Below are positions 7,561 to 14,651 of a stretch of 20,126 nt of DNA, in pieces. The translations under genes and the position numbers were made by a program. The stretch's first letter is position 1. Each line of letters starts with the position of its first letter. Under the pieces are notes generated by a model, which saw nothing but the letters and a program-made list of their open reading frames with translations, ran no database searches and had not been told where the DNA came from. The stretch is taken from contig JASFBJ010000025.1 in assembly GCA_030149585.1 (NCBI GenBank), forward strand, positions 1 through 20,126, read 5' to 3'. The DNA comes from Desulfobacterales bacterium. Its GTDB lineage: Bacteria; Desulfobacterota; Desulfobacteria; Desulfobacterales; JASFBJ01.

Positions 7561-8028
7561 ATGTATAATATACTGATAATATGTACCGGAAATATTTGCC
7601 GCAGCCCCATGGCGGAAGGCATTTTGAAAAAAATATTGCCTGATGCTCTTAAAAATAAGGTGGCTATCAGTTCGGCCGGCACCCATGCCCTTCATGGTCA
7701 TCAGGCTGAACCAAAAGCGATTAAAACAATGAATCTTTCAGGGATTGATATATCGCTTCATCGGGCACGAATGGTCAACAAAGAAATAATCCTCAGGGCT
7801 GATTTGATTCTTGCAATGGAAAAAGATCATCGCAGGATAATTAAAAATTCGTTTATATTTAAACGGATAAAACCGCGCCTGCTTGCTGAGTTTGGATATG
7901 ACACCGATCTTATAGAAATAGAAGATCCTTATGGACAGCCTCTTAATGTATATCTGTCTTGTGCTGAAATAATGCTGCCCTGCCTGCAAGGGGTTTTGCG
8001 TTCAGTTCAGACGGCTGTTTTAAAATAA
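7561..8028 (+). CDS. Low-molecular-weight protein-tyrosine-phosphatase
   Basis: This 155-aa protein matches the low-molecular-weight phosphatase fold in length and motifs. The catalytic P-loop CTGNICRS gives Cys8 as nucleophile and Arg14 as phosphate binder (CX5R). SSAGTHALHG (about 37-46) is the usual second motif. The general acid is Asp122 in EDPYG, although the classic DP(Y/W) loop is followed here by a shorter segment than in enzymes with double tyrosines. In bacteria these enzymes dephosphorylate tyrosine kinases of capsule export or act as stress phosphatases. Arsenate reductases share the fold but usually have an extra cysteine triad, which is not obvious here. The gene starts at an ATG without a Shine-Dalgarno and is followed after 23 nt by a Nudix hydrolase, so the two are probably co-transcribed. 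The target protein is unknown. Confidence 0.88.
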   Translation: MYNILIICTGNICRSPMAEGILKKILPDALKNKVAISSAGTHALHGHQAEPKAIKTMNLSGIDISLHRARMVNKEIILRADLILAMEKDHRRIIKNSFIFKRIKPRLLAEFGYDTDLIEIEDPYGQPLNVYLSCAEIMLPCLQGVLRSVQTAVLK

Positions 8029-8051
8029 AAAAAAGTAGCTCAAAACAGTTT

Positions 8052-8585
8052 ATGAAAATTAAATTTTGTTCTTTTTGTGGTAATCCACTTAATAAAATCA
8101 TCAAAGATTCGATACATAGAAACTATTGCTCCAGGTGTGATAGAATTCATTATCAGAATCCAACAGTTGGGGTGGCTGTCCTGCTGCTTGAAAACGCAAA
8201 ATTGCTGTTAATCAAACGAAATGGCTCCTATGCCGATAAGTGGTGCATTCCATGTGGTCATGTTGAGTGGAACGAGGCAGTTCGCTATTCAGCTGAACGC
8301 GAATTTCAAGAAGAAACCGGCCTTTTTATAAAAACAGGGGCGGTTTTTGCCGTACATTCGAATTTTCATGACAAAGAGCATCAGACTGTGGGCATATGGT
8401 TTATAGGCAAGTTAACAGGAGGCTGCTTAAAGGCTGGTTCAGATGCTGCAGAGGCAGGTTTTTTTGCTTTGGATGAACTGCCGAAACAAATGGCCTTTCC
8501 CACCGATCTTCTGGTTTGCCGGCAGCTTAAAGCTTGTCTGAAAGCTGGAAAGCTGGAAAACTGGCGCAATTTAATTATCAAGTAG
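8052..8585 (+). CDS. Nudix hydrolase with N-terminal zinc ribbon
   Basis: This 177-aa protein has a four-cysteine zinc ribbon (Cys6, Cys9, Cys26, Cys29) joined to a Nudix domain. The Nudix box (residues 69-91) fits GX5EX7REUXEEXGU exactly: Gly69, Glu75, Arg83 and Glu84, then EETGL. These enzymes hydrolyse nucleoside diphosphates linked to another moiety. The ribbon-Nudix order is reminiscent of NADH pyrophosphatase NudC, but the protein is shorter and lacks an obvious NudC SQPWPFPxS signature. The substrate (NADH, ADP-ribose, a modified nucleotide or a capped RNA) is therefore open. It follows the tyrosine phosphatase by 23 nt in the same direction. No strong Shine-Dalgarno is visible. Confidence 0.85.
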   Translation: MKIKFCSFCGNPLNKIIKDSIHRNYCSRCDRIHYQNPTVGVAVLLLENAKLLLIKRNGSYADKWCIPCGHVEWNEAVRYSAEREFQEETGLFIKTGAVFAVHSNFHDKEHQTVGIWFIGKLTGGCLKAGSDAAEAGFFALDELPKQMAFPTDLLVCRQLKACLKAGKLENWRNLIIK

Positions 8586-8706
8586 GAACATCAGATAAAA
8601 ATATATTCCAAATCCCTCCGAGCAAAGTAAACCCACAGCATTTTTCCCCTTTTCTCTAAAGTATTTTCTTTTTTGACCGACACTTATCTGTATAAATCAT
8701 AATTTT

Positions 8707-8711
8707 GGAGG
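8707..8711 (+). promoter_or_regulatory. Strong ribosome binding site for the HEAT-receiver gene
   Basis: GGAGG lies 5 nt before the ATG at 8717. An in-frame TTG at 8705 overlaps the site itself and is therefore not the start. This is one of the best Shine-Dalgarno matches in the window. Confidence 0.75.
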
Positions 8712-8716
8712 AATAT

Positions 8717-10351
8717 ATGGCTGGAATAAAAGCAAAAGATTTTATCGATGAACTGCGGTATGATATTAAAGTCAGAGATCTTCTTAAGGCTGAGCTGGTT
8801 TTGGGCCATATAGGAGAGGTAGATGAAAAAATTCAACATCAGGCTTTTTTTGAACTAAGCCGGGCAGATGATGATTTTGCGATACCCCTGCTGGTGGATA
8901 TTTTAGTAAAAAAACCGGTTTTGGATGATACCTTTCCAATGCTGCGGGAAACCCTTTTTGCCAAGGTATTAGATGATTCAAAAATATTGAATAATCTGCT
9001 TAGATCTGAACTTGACAGCCCTAAACGCATAATCCTGATACAGGTTGCCGGAGAGAGCCGGATGCCTGAAACAACTGATGTGCTGATGTCTATTATCAAT
9101 GAAGAGCAGGATTATAAAATTATTAAAACAGCCATTTGGGCACTTGGAATGATCGGGGAATCTTCTGCAACCTCGTCTATTTCAGAATATCTATATTCCA
9201 ACACAGCTGAATTAGTAGTTGCGGCAATCAAGGCGTTAGGAGAACTGGCCTCTCCCACTGCAATTCAACGTTTATCTGAAAAGCTGAATGAAGACCAGGA
9301 TCTTGATCTTTTAATTCTGGATGAGTTTTCCAGAGCTCAGACCCCGGAAGCTTTGAATAAGCTCAACAGTTGCCTCTCCTCTCACTACGCCCACCAGCGG
9401 ACTGCCGCTAAACAGCGTTTAATTAAAATCGGCAATAAGGTTGTCCCGAATTTAATGAATAATTTATTGCAGCATGATACTGATCTGCAGATTCACACTT
9501 TAAATGTTCTTGGTGATATAGGGGATGAATCAGCCATTACTTCAATTCGCAAGCTTTTGCATAATGAGCCCAAAGACCCCAATGTACGATTTGCCGCATA
9601 CGAAGCATTAGGACTCCTGCCTATTGAAAAAGGGGCTTTTGCCCTGGCAGCCGGTCTGGAAGATCCAGTTGATAATGTAAGGGCTGCCGCAGCCAGAGCC
9701 ATTGATGTGAATTATAATATGGTACTGGCCGCTGGTTTGAAAAATATTTTAAGGGAACAAGGCCTTGAAAAACAAAAAATTATTCAAACAATTATTGATG
9801 CAGAGTGTGATACTCTCTTTATAGATCTTTGTCAGGAAGAAATTTTTACTGATTTTGCCTTGCCATATCTCAGCAATCAAGCTCATCCTGATCTTCGAGC
9901 TCATTTTTTAACTCTTTTAAATGAAAATGATTTACAGGAACTTGCCGGTCGTCTGGATAAGGCCTCAGCGCCCAAGGCAAAAGTCAGTGCCCTGAAGGTT
10001 TTTGCCGTGGATGATTCAAAAATGATTTTAAACATCTACCGCAGCATTTTGCACTCACTTGGGTGTGAATCATTTTTATTTGAATTTCCGGCTGAGGCAT
10101 TAGATAAGGTAAAAAGTATTAAGCCGGATATCATCCTTACTGATTTGAATATGCCGGATATTGACGGTATTGAACTGACGAAAAAAATACGTGAGCTTTT
10201 TAACAAAAAGCAGTTGCCGATTATCATGGTAACAACTCAAAATGAGGTTCAGGATAATGAAGCCGCTTATGCAGCCGGCGTTGACAAAATTATTAATAAA
10301 CCATTTAATGAAGAGCAAATCGGTAAAATTTTAACCAAGTTCGGATCTTAG
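8717..10351 (+). CDS. HEAT-repeat protein with C-terminal CheY-like receiver
   Basis: This 544-aa protein combines an alpha-helical HEAT-repeat solenoid (about 10-415) with a receiver domain (about 425-544). Repeats are recognisable as units such as TAIWALGMIGESSATSSISE and AIKALGELASPTAIQRL. The receiver keeps the acidic pair Asp432/Asp433, phospho-acceptor Asp476 in ILTDLNMPDIDG, Thr506 in MVTTQ and Lys528 in NKPF, so it should be phosphorylatable. There is no DNA-binding output and no membrane segment. The solenoid probably offers a protein-binding surface controlled by phosphorylation. No kinase is encoded next to it. The PAS kinase about 5 kb upstream is an orphan and a possible partner, but this is inference. 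The start is set by GGAGG 5 nt before the ATG. A FapA-like gene follows after a 322-bp gap with a palindromic repeat. Confidence 0.85.
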   Translation: MAGIKAKDFIDELRYDIKVRDLLKAELVLGHIGEVDEKIQHQAFFELSRADDDFAIPLLVDILVKKPVLDDTFPMLRETLFAKVLDDSKILNNLLRSELDSPKRIILIQVAGESRMPETTDVLMSIINEEQDYKIIKTAIWALGMIGESSATSSISEYLYSNTAELVVAAIKALGELASPTAIQRLSEKLNEDQDLDLLILDEFSRAQTPEALNKLNSCLSSHYAHQRTAAKQRLIKIGNKVVPNLMNNLLQHDTDLQIHTLNVLGDIGDESAITSIRKLLHNEPKDPNVRFAAYEALGLLPIEKGAFALAAGLEDPVDNVRAAAARAIDVNYNMVLAAGLKNILREQGLEKQKIIQTIIDAECDTLFIDLCQEEIFTDFALPYLSNQAHPDLRAHFLTLLNENDLQELAGRLDKASAPKAKVSALKVFAVDDSKMILNIYRSILHSLGCESFLFEFPAEALDKVKSIKPDIILTDLNMPDIDGIELTKKIRELFNKKQLPIIMVTTQNEVQDNEAAYAAGVDKIINKPFNEEQIGKILTKFGS

Positions 10352-10673
10352 GGCTCGCACAAAAAATATTTTGAATTTTAGGCGTCCTTCATTTGTGGTT
10401 TACACTTTCTTGATGTTCGTTCTTGCCTGGTTCCCATGCTCCAGCGTGGGGACCCACATATGGTATGCATTCCCACGCTGGAGCGTGGGAACGAGAAGTA
10501 GCATTTCATATTAAAAAGTGTAAACTGTTTTTGGGCTTTAATGAAGGATGCCGAATTTTATTAAAGTTATCAGATAATCATCCGATAAGATCAATAGGAG
10601 CCATTTAGAAATGACTATTTGTTAAATCTGGATGTGAGTTTCAATATTATAATCAAAATTAAGGGTAATTTAG
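10352..10673. other. Gene-free gap holding a nested palindromic repeat
   Basis: No convincing gene lies here. The reading frame at 10423-10608 is made by the repeat itself. The gap holds the composite palindrome at 10381-10552. A perfect TATAAT at 10648-10653 has no -35 at normal spacing but could be part of a promoter for the FapA-like gene, whose Shine-Dalgarno AAGGG is at 10661-10665. Confidence 0.6.
10381..10552. repeat. Composite palindromic (REP-like) element
   Basis: The core holds two hairpins facing each other: CCCATGCT-CC-AGCGTGGG (10433-10450) and TTCCCACGCT-GG-AGCGTGGGAA (10470-10491). This core type (TTCCCACGCTCCAGCGTGGGAA) is a widespread interspersed repeat in many bacteria. 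Around it are two more inverted pairs: GTTTACACTTT (10398-10408) with AAAGTGTAAAC (10515-10525), perfect, and GGCGTCCTTCAT (10381-10392) with ATGAAGGATGCC (10541-10552), one mismatch. The whole 172 bp can fold into one long branched hairpin. It is much richer in GC than its surroundings. Confidence 0.85.
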
Positions 10674-12548
10674 ATGGGTGATACCAAACTTGAAGATAAC
10701 CGTTTTGGCACTCTTGCAATTAAAAACGGGTTTATTACTCACCAGCAACTTAACAGGGCACTGGTGCTCCAGGAACGTGTTTTAAGCGCCTCTGGAATTT
10801 GGATAAGTATCGGCAATGTTCTTATCAAAATGAGCCATCTTACAAATGAACAAACCGAATTTATTCTGGCTGCTCAACGAAATATTGTAGACGATTCGCC
10901 AGATGCTATAATTGACGAGGCGATTTCCCTTGAAAGCTCTTCTGTTGAAAAAAAATCGTCAAAATTTGCTTTAAAAGAATTTTTCGAAATTCTCATTTCA
11001 GATGATCAAATGATCGCTTACCTTATCCCTTTAGATAAAGATCATTCAAAAATCACATTAGAGGATTTAAAAGAGTATATAAATAATAATGGCATAAAAT
11101 ATGGTATTATAAATGATAAGCTTTTGGAAAAATATCTTGGTCAGCCATATAAAAATAGTCAGAAATGGGAAATTGCCATTGGCGTGAAACCAGTGAGGGG
11201 AGAACCATCTAAAATAAAATATTTTTTTGATACTGACCCATTAAAAATCGGAACGGTTTTAGAAGATGGAACAACGGACTGGAAAGATAAAGGTGAAATA
11301 CCCCAGGTAAAAAAAGAAACACTTATTGCTGAAAAAACTCCCAGAACCAAAGGCAAACCAGGAACAGCGGTGTCCGGCAAACAAATCTTACAGGAACCGG
11401 CTCAGGATATGAGCTTTCGTGGTGGGAAAGGTATCAGCTTTTCAGAGGATCGGCTGAAATTATATTCCAAAGTCGGTGGAATACCCAAAATCACCGAAGA
11501 TGGCAAAATTAATGTGCTCTCAATACTGATCATTAAGGGCGATATTGGACTTGAAACAGGACATATTGATTTTGACGGTTATATTGATGTTTCCGGAATA
11601 GTTCAAACCGGGTATAATGTTAAAGGCCAATGTCTCAGAGCCAAAGAAATTCAAAATGCCACGATTGAGATGGAAGGTGATATTATAGCATGGAATGGTG
11701 TTTATCTATCTGATATTAAAGCTAAAGGTGATTTCAAGGCCAGCCATGTTCATAATTCAAAGCTGGAGATTAATGGAAATACAGTTGTTGAGAAAGAAAT
11801 ATTTAATTCAAAGATTGAAACAGGCAATAAATGTTTGATTGGCGATGGAAAAATTATTTCATCTGAAATATTTTCTAAAAATGGGGTTATTGCTCAGGAT
11901 ATTGGAACCAGGGCCAGCAAGGACAGCTCTTTGAATGTTGGAGTTGATAATATTCTTAAGCGAAAAATAACCCGAATGAAGGAAAATATAGCAAAATTAA
12001 AAGTTGAAAACAAAGAAATATCAGCCATTCTACCTGATTTGCAAAATTCCAGTGAAGAAATAAGCATTCAACTTGGAGAAGTCGCCCAAAAGCAGGACAA
12101 TTTAATGGTTCAGGAGAGAGACCTGCAGGAACAGCTTGAAAAAGCACAAAAAAATATTAACAAAGATGAAATAAAAAAAATTGAGACAGAATTAGATGCC
12201 GTAACTCAGAAAAAAAACGAAATAGATGTTGAAGTGGATAAGCTCTTGGAGTTAGACGAAAAAATAACTGATAAAATAAAAAAGTCTGGTTTGCAAAAAA
12301 AACACCTGGATGAAGAGATTGAAAAAAACAGTGCTGAAATTGAGATTTTGGTGGAAGCCTTGAAAAATGAGAAAGTGTTAGCCATGATAAAAGTTCATGG
12401 ACATATATTCAGTGGCAACACAATTAAGGGCCGCCACTCAAATATCATATTAGAAAAGGATTATTCCAGAGTGCAAATTATGGAAACCAACAAAAATGAC
12501 GAGGGGATTGCGACAAAATGGCATATGAAAATATCTCCGTTAAGATAA
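10674..12548 (+). CDS. FapA/DUF342 family protein with MshEN-like N-terminus
   Basis: This 624-aa protein is a FapA (DUF342) member: the GKPGTAVSGK stretch (227-236) is typical, followed by a repetitive beta-helix (about 285-425), a long coiled coil (about 426-565) and a short beta-rich C-terminus. FapA proteins are thought to be polymer-like or surface-linked scaffolds. Their biochemistry is poorly known. Unusual is the N-terminus, with two 24-residue units at 10-33 (RFGTLAIKNGFI...Q) and 45-68 (SIGNVLIKM...Q) that resemble the paired c-di-GMP-binding motif of MshEN domains. The second unit lacks the conserved Arg and Gly and the spacer is longer than usual, so nucleotide binding is uncertain. 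AAGGG at 10661-10665 is a good Shine-Dalgarno 8 nt before the ATG. The stop codon overlaps the first base of the foldback element that follows. Confidence 0.8.
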   Translation: MGDTKLEDNRFGTLAIKNGFITHQQLNRALVLQERVLSASGIWISIGNVLIKMSHLTNEQTEFILAAQRNIVDDSPDAIIDEAISLESSSVEKKSSKFALKEFFEILISDDQMIAYLIPLDKDHSKITLEDLKEYINNNGIKYGIINDKLLEKYLGQPYKNSQKWEIAIGVKPVRGEPSKIKYFFDTDPLKIGTVLEDGTTDWKDKGEIPQVKKETLIAEKTPRTKGKPGTAVSGKQILQEPAQDMSFRGGKGISFSEDRLKLYSKVGGIPKITEDGKINVLSILIIKGDIGLETGHIDFDGYIDVSGIVQTGYNVKGQCLRAKEIQNATIEMEGDIIAWNGVYLSDIKAKGDFKASHVHNSKLEINGNTVVEKEIFNSKIETGNKCLIGDGKIISSEIFSKNGVIAQDIGTRASKDSSLNVGVDNILKRKITRMKENIAKLKVENKEISAILPDLQNSSEEISIQLGEVAQKQDNLMVQERDLQEQLEKAQKNINKDEIKKIETELDAVTQKKNEIDVEVDKLLELDEKITDKIKKSGLQKKHLDEEIEKNSAEIEILVEALKNEKVLAMIKVHGHIFSGNTIKGRHSNIILEKDYSRVQIMETNKNDEGIATKWHMKISPLR

Positions 12549-12729
12549 GGAACGAGGACGAATTAACTTCTCCAACTATGCATCACAGCTTCAGGCCATC
12601 TTTGCCCGATATAAAAATACAAAAATCTTGAAATAGCTCGCTATTCCTGTAACTTTTGTACTTTTATATCGAACAAATCTGACCTAAATCTGTGCGCCTA
12701 CTTGTGGAAGTTATTTCGTCCCCGTTCCT
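12548..12729. mobile_element. MITE-like foldback element, copy 1 (complete)
   Basis: A 182-bp element is bounded by terminal inverted repeats of about 24 bp (12548-12571 and 12706-12729, 21 of 24 matching), beginning AGGAACGAGGACGAA and ending in the complement. The interior also folds back: 12607-12626 pairs with 12652-12671 (18 of 20), with a small palindrome AATAGC-TC-GCTATT at the tip. Most remaining arm differences are C/T, which would be tolerated as G-U pairs in RNA of the - strand. It has no coding capacity. Such elements are usually mobilised in trans by a transposase encoded elsewhere. It starts at the last base of the upstream stop codon. A second, inverted copy is at 19626-19810. 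Confidence 0.85.
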
Positions 12730-12737
12730 AATTGCTC

Positions 12738-12766
12738 GGCGAAATTTATTCTGGGCGAAATTTATT
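12738..12766. repeat. 13-bp direct repeat
   Basis: GGCGAAATTTATT occurs at 12738-12750 and again at 12754-12766, a 16-bp period, just beyond the right end of the foldback element. It could be an insertion scar or paired protein-binding sites. Confidence 0.6.
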
Positions 12767-12873
12767 TTTTCATAATTTAAAAAAAGGCTAAAGTTAATTA
12801 TCAAAAAGCCGATATTATAATTAGCGTGCGAAAATGGGTGCACGTTTTTCATCAATTCCTCTTCCTTTTTTCA

Positions 12874-12896
12874 GGGTGGCTCATTTCGAGCCACCC
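12874..12896. repeat. GC-rich perfect hairpin without a T run
   Basis: GGGTGGCTC (12874-12882) and GAGCCACCC (12888-12896) form a perfect 9-bp stem with a 5-nt loop. On the + strand it is followed by AAAACTT and preceded by a T-rich run, and on the - strand by a run of A. It therefore does not look like a standard intrinsic terminator in either direction, although it could still stall transcription or protect an RNA end. Confidence 0.65.
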
Positions 12897-12938
12897 AAAA
12901 CTTCCTGTTACATTTCCCTTTTTCTAATGCTTTGCCAA

Positions 12939-12967
12939 TTGACAATTTGAAAAAACTTAATTATAGA
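12939..12967 (+). promoter_or_regulatory. map: Sigma70-like promoter for the methionine aminopeptidase gene
   Basis: A perfect TTGACA (12939-12944) and TATAGA (12962-12967) are separated by exactly 17 nt. Transcription would start near 12974, giving a leader of about 45-65 nt. This is the best promoter match in the window. Confidence 0.6.
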
Positions 12968-13038
12968 ACATAATATAGTAATTCACATAATTAATCTGCT
13001 TTTGGTAATAATAACTAATGAAACTGGTGAGCAAAATA

Positions 13039-13911
13039 ATGAAAATCAGTCGTAACCAGCTATGCCCATGTGGAAGCGGGAAAAAATATAAAAAATGTTG
13101 TCTGAATAAAAAAACAGCACAAAAAAATATAATAAGGGGCGCTGCAAAAGAAAAGGACAAGATAAGAATAAAAAATAATTCAGACATTGCCGCCATAAGG
13201 CGTGCCGGACGTCTGGTTGTAGAAACCTTGAAATTAGTTCAAACTCATATTAGCCCTGGAATTAAAACTGATGATATTAATAAACTGGTGCATGATTTTA
13301 CTATTAAAAATAATGCCATACCTGCTACCTTAAATTACCGCGGGTTCCCTAAAAGTGTTTGTGTTTCGGTTAACGAGGTAATCTGCCACGGTATTCCAGG
13401 ACCCAGAGTGCTCAAAGATGGTGATATTGTAAATGTGGATGTTACATCTATTATAGATGGATATTATGCTGATGCCAATCAAACTTATTTCGTGGGAACT
13501 CCAGGGGAAGATGCTAAAAAAATTGTAAGTGTGGCCCGTGGCAGTCTAAAGGAAGGGGCTAAAATGGTTTGTGCCGGAAATACTATTGGAGATATTGGGT
13601 GGGCAATTCAAAGATATGCCGAGGCAAAGGGGTGTTCGGTTGTTCGAGAATTTGTAGGCCATGGAGTTGGTTTTGAATTCCACGAACTTCCCCAGGTGCC
13701 CCATTATGGCCGCAGAGGGACCGGCCCGCGTCTGGTGCCGGGGATGGTTTTTACTATTGAGCCTATGGTTAATCTGGGCAAAAAAGAGCTGAGTGTCTTG
13801 GCAGACGGCTGGACCGCGATAACCAGGGATGGATCACTTTCAGCTCAGTTTGAACAAACCCTTCTTGTCACCAAAACCGGTTATGAAAGCCTGACGCCTT
13901 ATCCATTATAA
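13039..13911 (+). CDS. map: Type I methionine aminopeptidase with SEC-C zinc motif
   Basis: This enzyme (290 aa from this start) removes the initiator methionine from nascent proteins. An N-terminal SEC-C motif, CPCGSGKKYKKCC (Cys9, Cys11, Cys20, Cys21), binds zinc in known cases and may contact the ribosome. The pita-bread catalytic domain holds all five metal ligands at spacings equal to those of the E. coli enzyme: Asp134, Asp145, His208, Glu241 and Glu272. His117 in NEVICHGIP is the substrate-contacting histidine. An in-frame ATG at 13018 would add seven residues. The ATG at 13039 is preferred because GGTGAG (13026-13031) lies 7 nt upstream and the protein then begins MKISRNQLCPCGSG, as usual for SEC-C aminopeptidases. 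The gene stands alone behind a good promoter and ends 12 bp from the convergent operon. Confidence 0.93.
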   Translation: MKISRNQLCPCGSGKKYKKCCLNKKTAQKNIIRGAAKEKDKIRIKNNSDIAAIRRAGRLVVETLKLVQTHISPGIKTDDINKLVHDFTIKNNAIPATLNYRGFPKSVCVSVNEVICHGIPGPRVLKDGDIVNVDVTSIIDGYYADANQTYFVGTPGEDAKKIVSVARGSLKEGAKMVCAGNTIGDIGWAIQRYAEAKGCSVVREFVGHGVGFEFHELPQVPHYGRRGTGPRLVPGMVFTIEPMVNLGKKELSVLADGWTAITRDGSLSAQFEQTLLVTKTGYESLTPYPL

Positions 13912-13923
13912 TTTGCTGTAAAT

Positions 13924-14316
13924 TTATTGATTTTGTATATTTTCAGGATGTGTTTCAGTTGATTCATTATTCTCTGAATTAATATTTTCTGGTCTATTGT
14001 TTTCCGGCTGGATTTTTTCCGGCTGGGTTTTTTCCGGTGCCGCCTGATTCTGATTTTCTTCAGCTAATAGGGCATCTCTAATCTGATTTTCCAAAGCCTC
14101 TTGTAAACGTTTTTCGCGAATCAGTTTCAGCTCTTCTCGATGAAGTTCTTTTGCAACCACAATCCCTTGCCTGGCAAGTTTCATCCCGCCGGTTTTTAAA
14201 TAGATTGCAAACGTTTTCAAGCTTTCTTTATCGTTGCGCATATAGACCGGCATACCGCGCAACAGGCTTCTAAAATTATTTTTAAGCTCTTCTGGTAGAT
14301 TTAATTGTTCATTCAT
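13924..14316 (-). CDS. Hypothetical protein with Pro-Glu-Asn-rich repeat tail
   Basis: I do not recognise this 130-aa protein. Residues 1-85 are predicted to be mostly helical and charged, with MPVYMRNDKESLKTFAIYLKTGG followed by a long Lys/Glu/Arg-rich helix that may form a coiled coil. Residues about 92-130 are a low-complexity tail of short units such as PEKTQ, PEKIQ, PENNR and PENIN, surely disordered. The DNA shows the matching imperfect repeat (TTTTCCGGCTGG type) on the + strand. There is no signal peptide or membrane segment. It is the last gene of the Lon operon, 38 nt after the 98-aa gene, with GGGAA about 8 nt before its ATG. The tail could be a recognition or tethering region for the protease encoded upstream, but that is speculation. 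Confidence 0.65.
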   Translation of the reverse strand: MNEQLNLPEELKNNFRSLLRGMPVYMRNDKESLKTFAIYLKTGGMKLARQGIVVAKELHREELKLIREKRLQEALENQIRDALLAEENQNQAAPEKTQPEKIQPENNRPENINSENNESTETHPENIQNQ

Positions 14317-14354
14317 ACTTATTTCCCGTTTAAGTTATAATCTTTCAATATATA

Positions 14355-14651
14355 TTAATCTGTAATATTATTATCAAGTACTTTTCCATCTTCATCCAAA
14401 AATAATATTTTAAAACCATTATGATTCGCATATGTGGCAAGATCTTCAAATATTATGGCTTGAACTTCATATTTATGACCTTTTTCCCTGGGTAAATTCA
14501 TAAAGCCTTGCATTGCCTCATCCTTAGTTATAAAAGCCGGGATAAAATCAATGTCCTTATTTTGATCATGCTGTCCCACTATTTTTTCATTATCACCTGG
14601 ATCACTAATAATAACCCAGACCCATGAAGTCTTAGATATATTTTTTCCCAT
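14355..14651 (-). CDS. Small conserved-looking hypothetical protein
   Basis: This 98-aa soluble protein begins with a beta-like segment SWVWVIISDPGDNEKIVGQHD, then FIPAFITKDEAMQGFMNLPRE and a YEVQAIIFEDLATYANHNGF segment. I believe I have seen similar small proteins beside hybrid kinases in deltaproteobacteria, but I cannot name a family. Its ATG overlaps the stop codon of the upstream pseudokinase gene (TAATG arrangement), and AGGAG (14657-14661) lies 5 nt upstream, so the two are very likely translationally coupled and made in fixed ratio. No catalytic motif, membrane segment or cysteine pair is visible. It is probably a binding partner of the kinase-like protein. Confidence 0.75.
   Translation of the reverse strand: MGKNISKTSWVWVIISDPGDNEKIVGQHDQNKDIDFIPAFITKDEAMQGFMNLPREKGHKYEVQAIIFEDLATYANHNGFKILFLDEDGKVLDNNITD

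Larger units (their letters stand above)
12730..13038. other. Gap with tandem repeat, strong hairpin and promoter before the aminopeptidase gene
   Basis: No gene is seen. The stretch holds a 13-bp tandem repeat (12738-12766), a perfect GC-rich hairpin (12874-12896) and a good promoter (12939-12967), each listed separately. The rest is AT-rich and featureless. Confidence 0.6.

Noticed and set aside
8673..8696. TTGACC and TATAAA before the HEAT-receiver gene as a promoter
   Set aside because: The spacer is only 12 nt, too short for a sigma70 promoter. TATAAA may still be a -10 with another -35, but none is convincing.
10423..10608. Open frame of 61 codons beginning MPGSHAPAWG
   Set aside because: It is the translation of the palindromic repeat. 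The SHAGAWER-type string is a familiar spurious product of this repeat, and there is no ribosome binding site or codon signal.
12874..12896. Hairpin as an intrinsic terminator for the FapA-like gene
   Set aside because: There is no T run after the stem on either strand, so it is reported as a hairpin of unknown role.
13950..14045. Repeats in the 130-aa gene as a CRISPR or minisatellite array
   Set aside because: The units are short, imperfect, without spacers, and fully explained as codons of a low-complexity protein tail.
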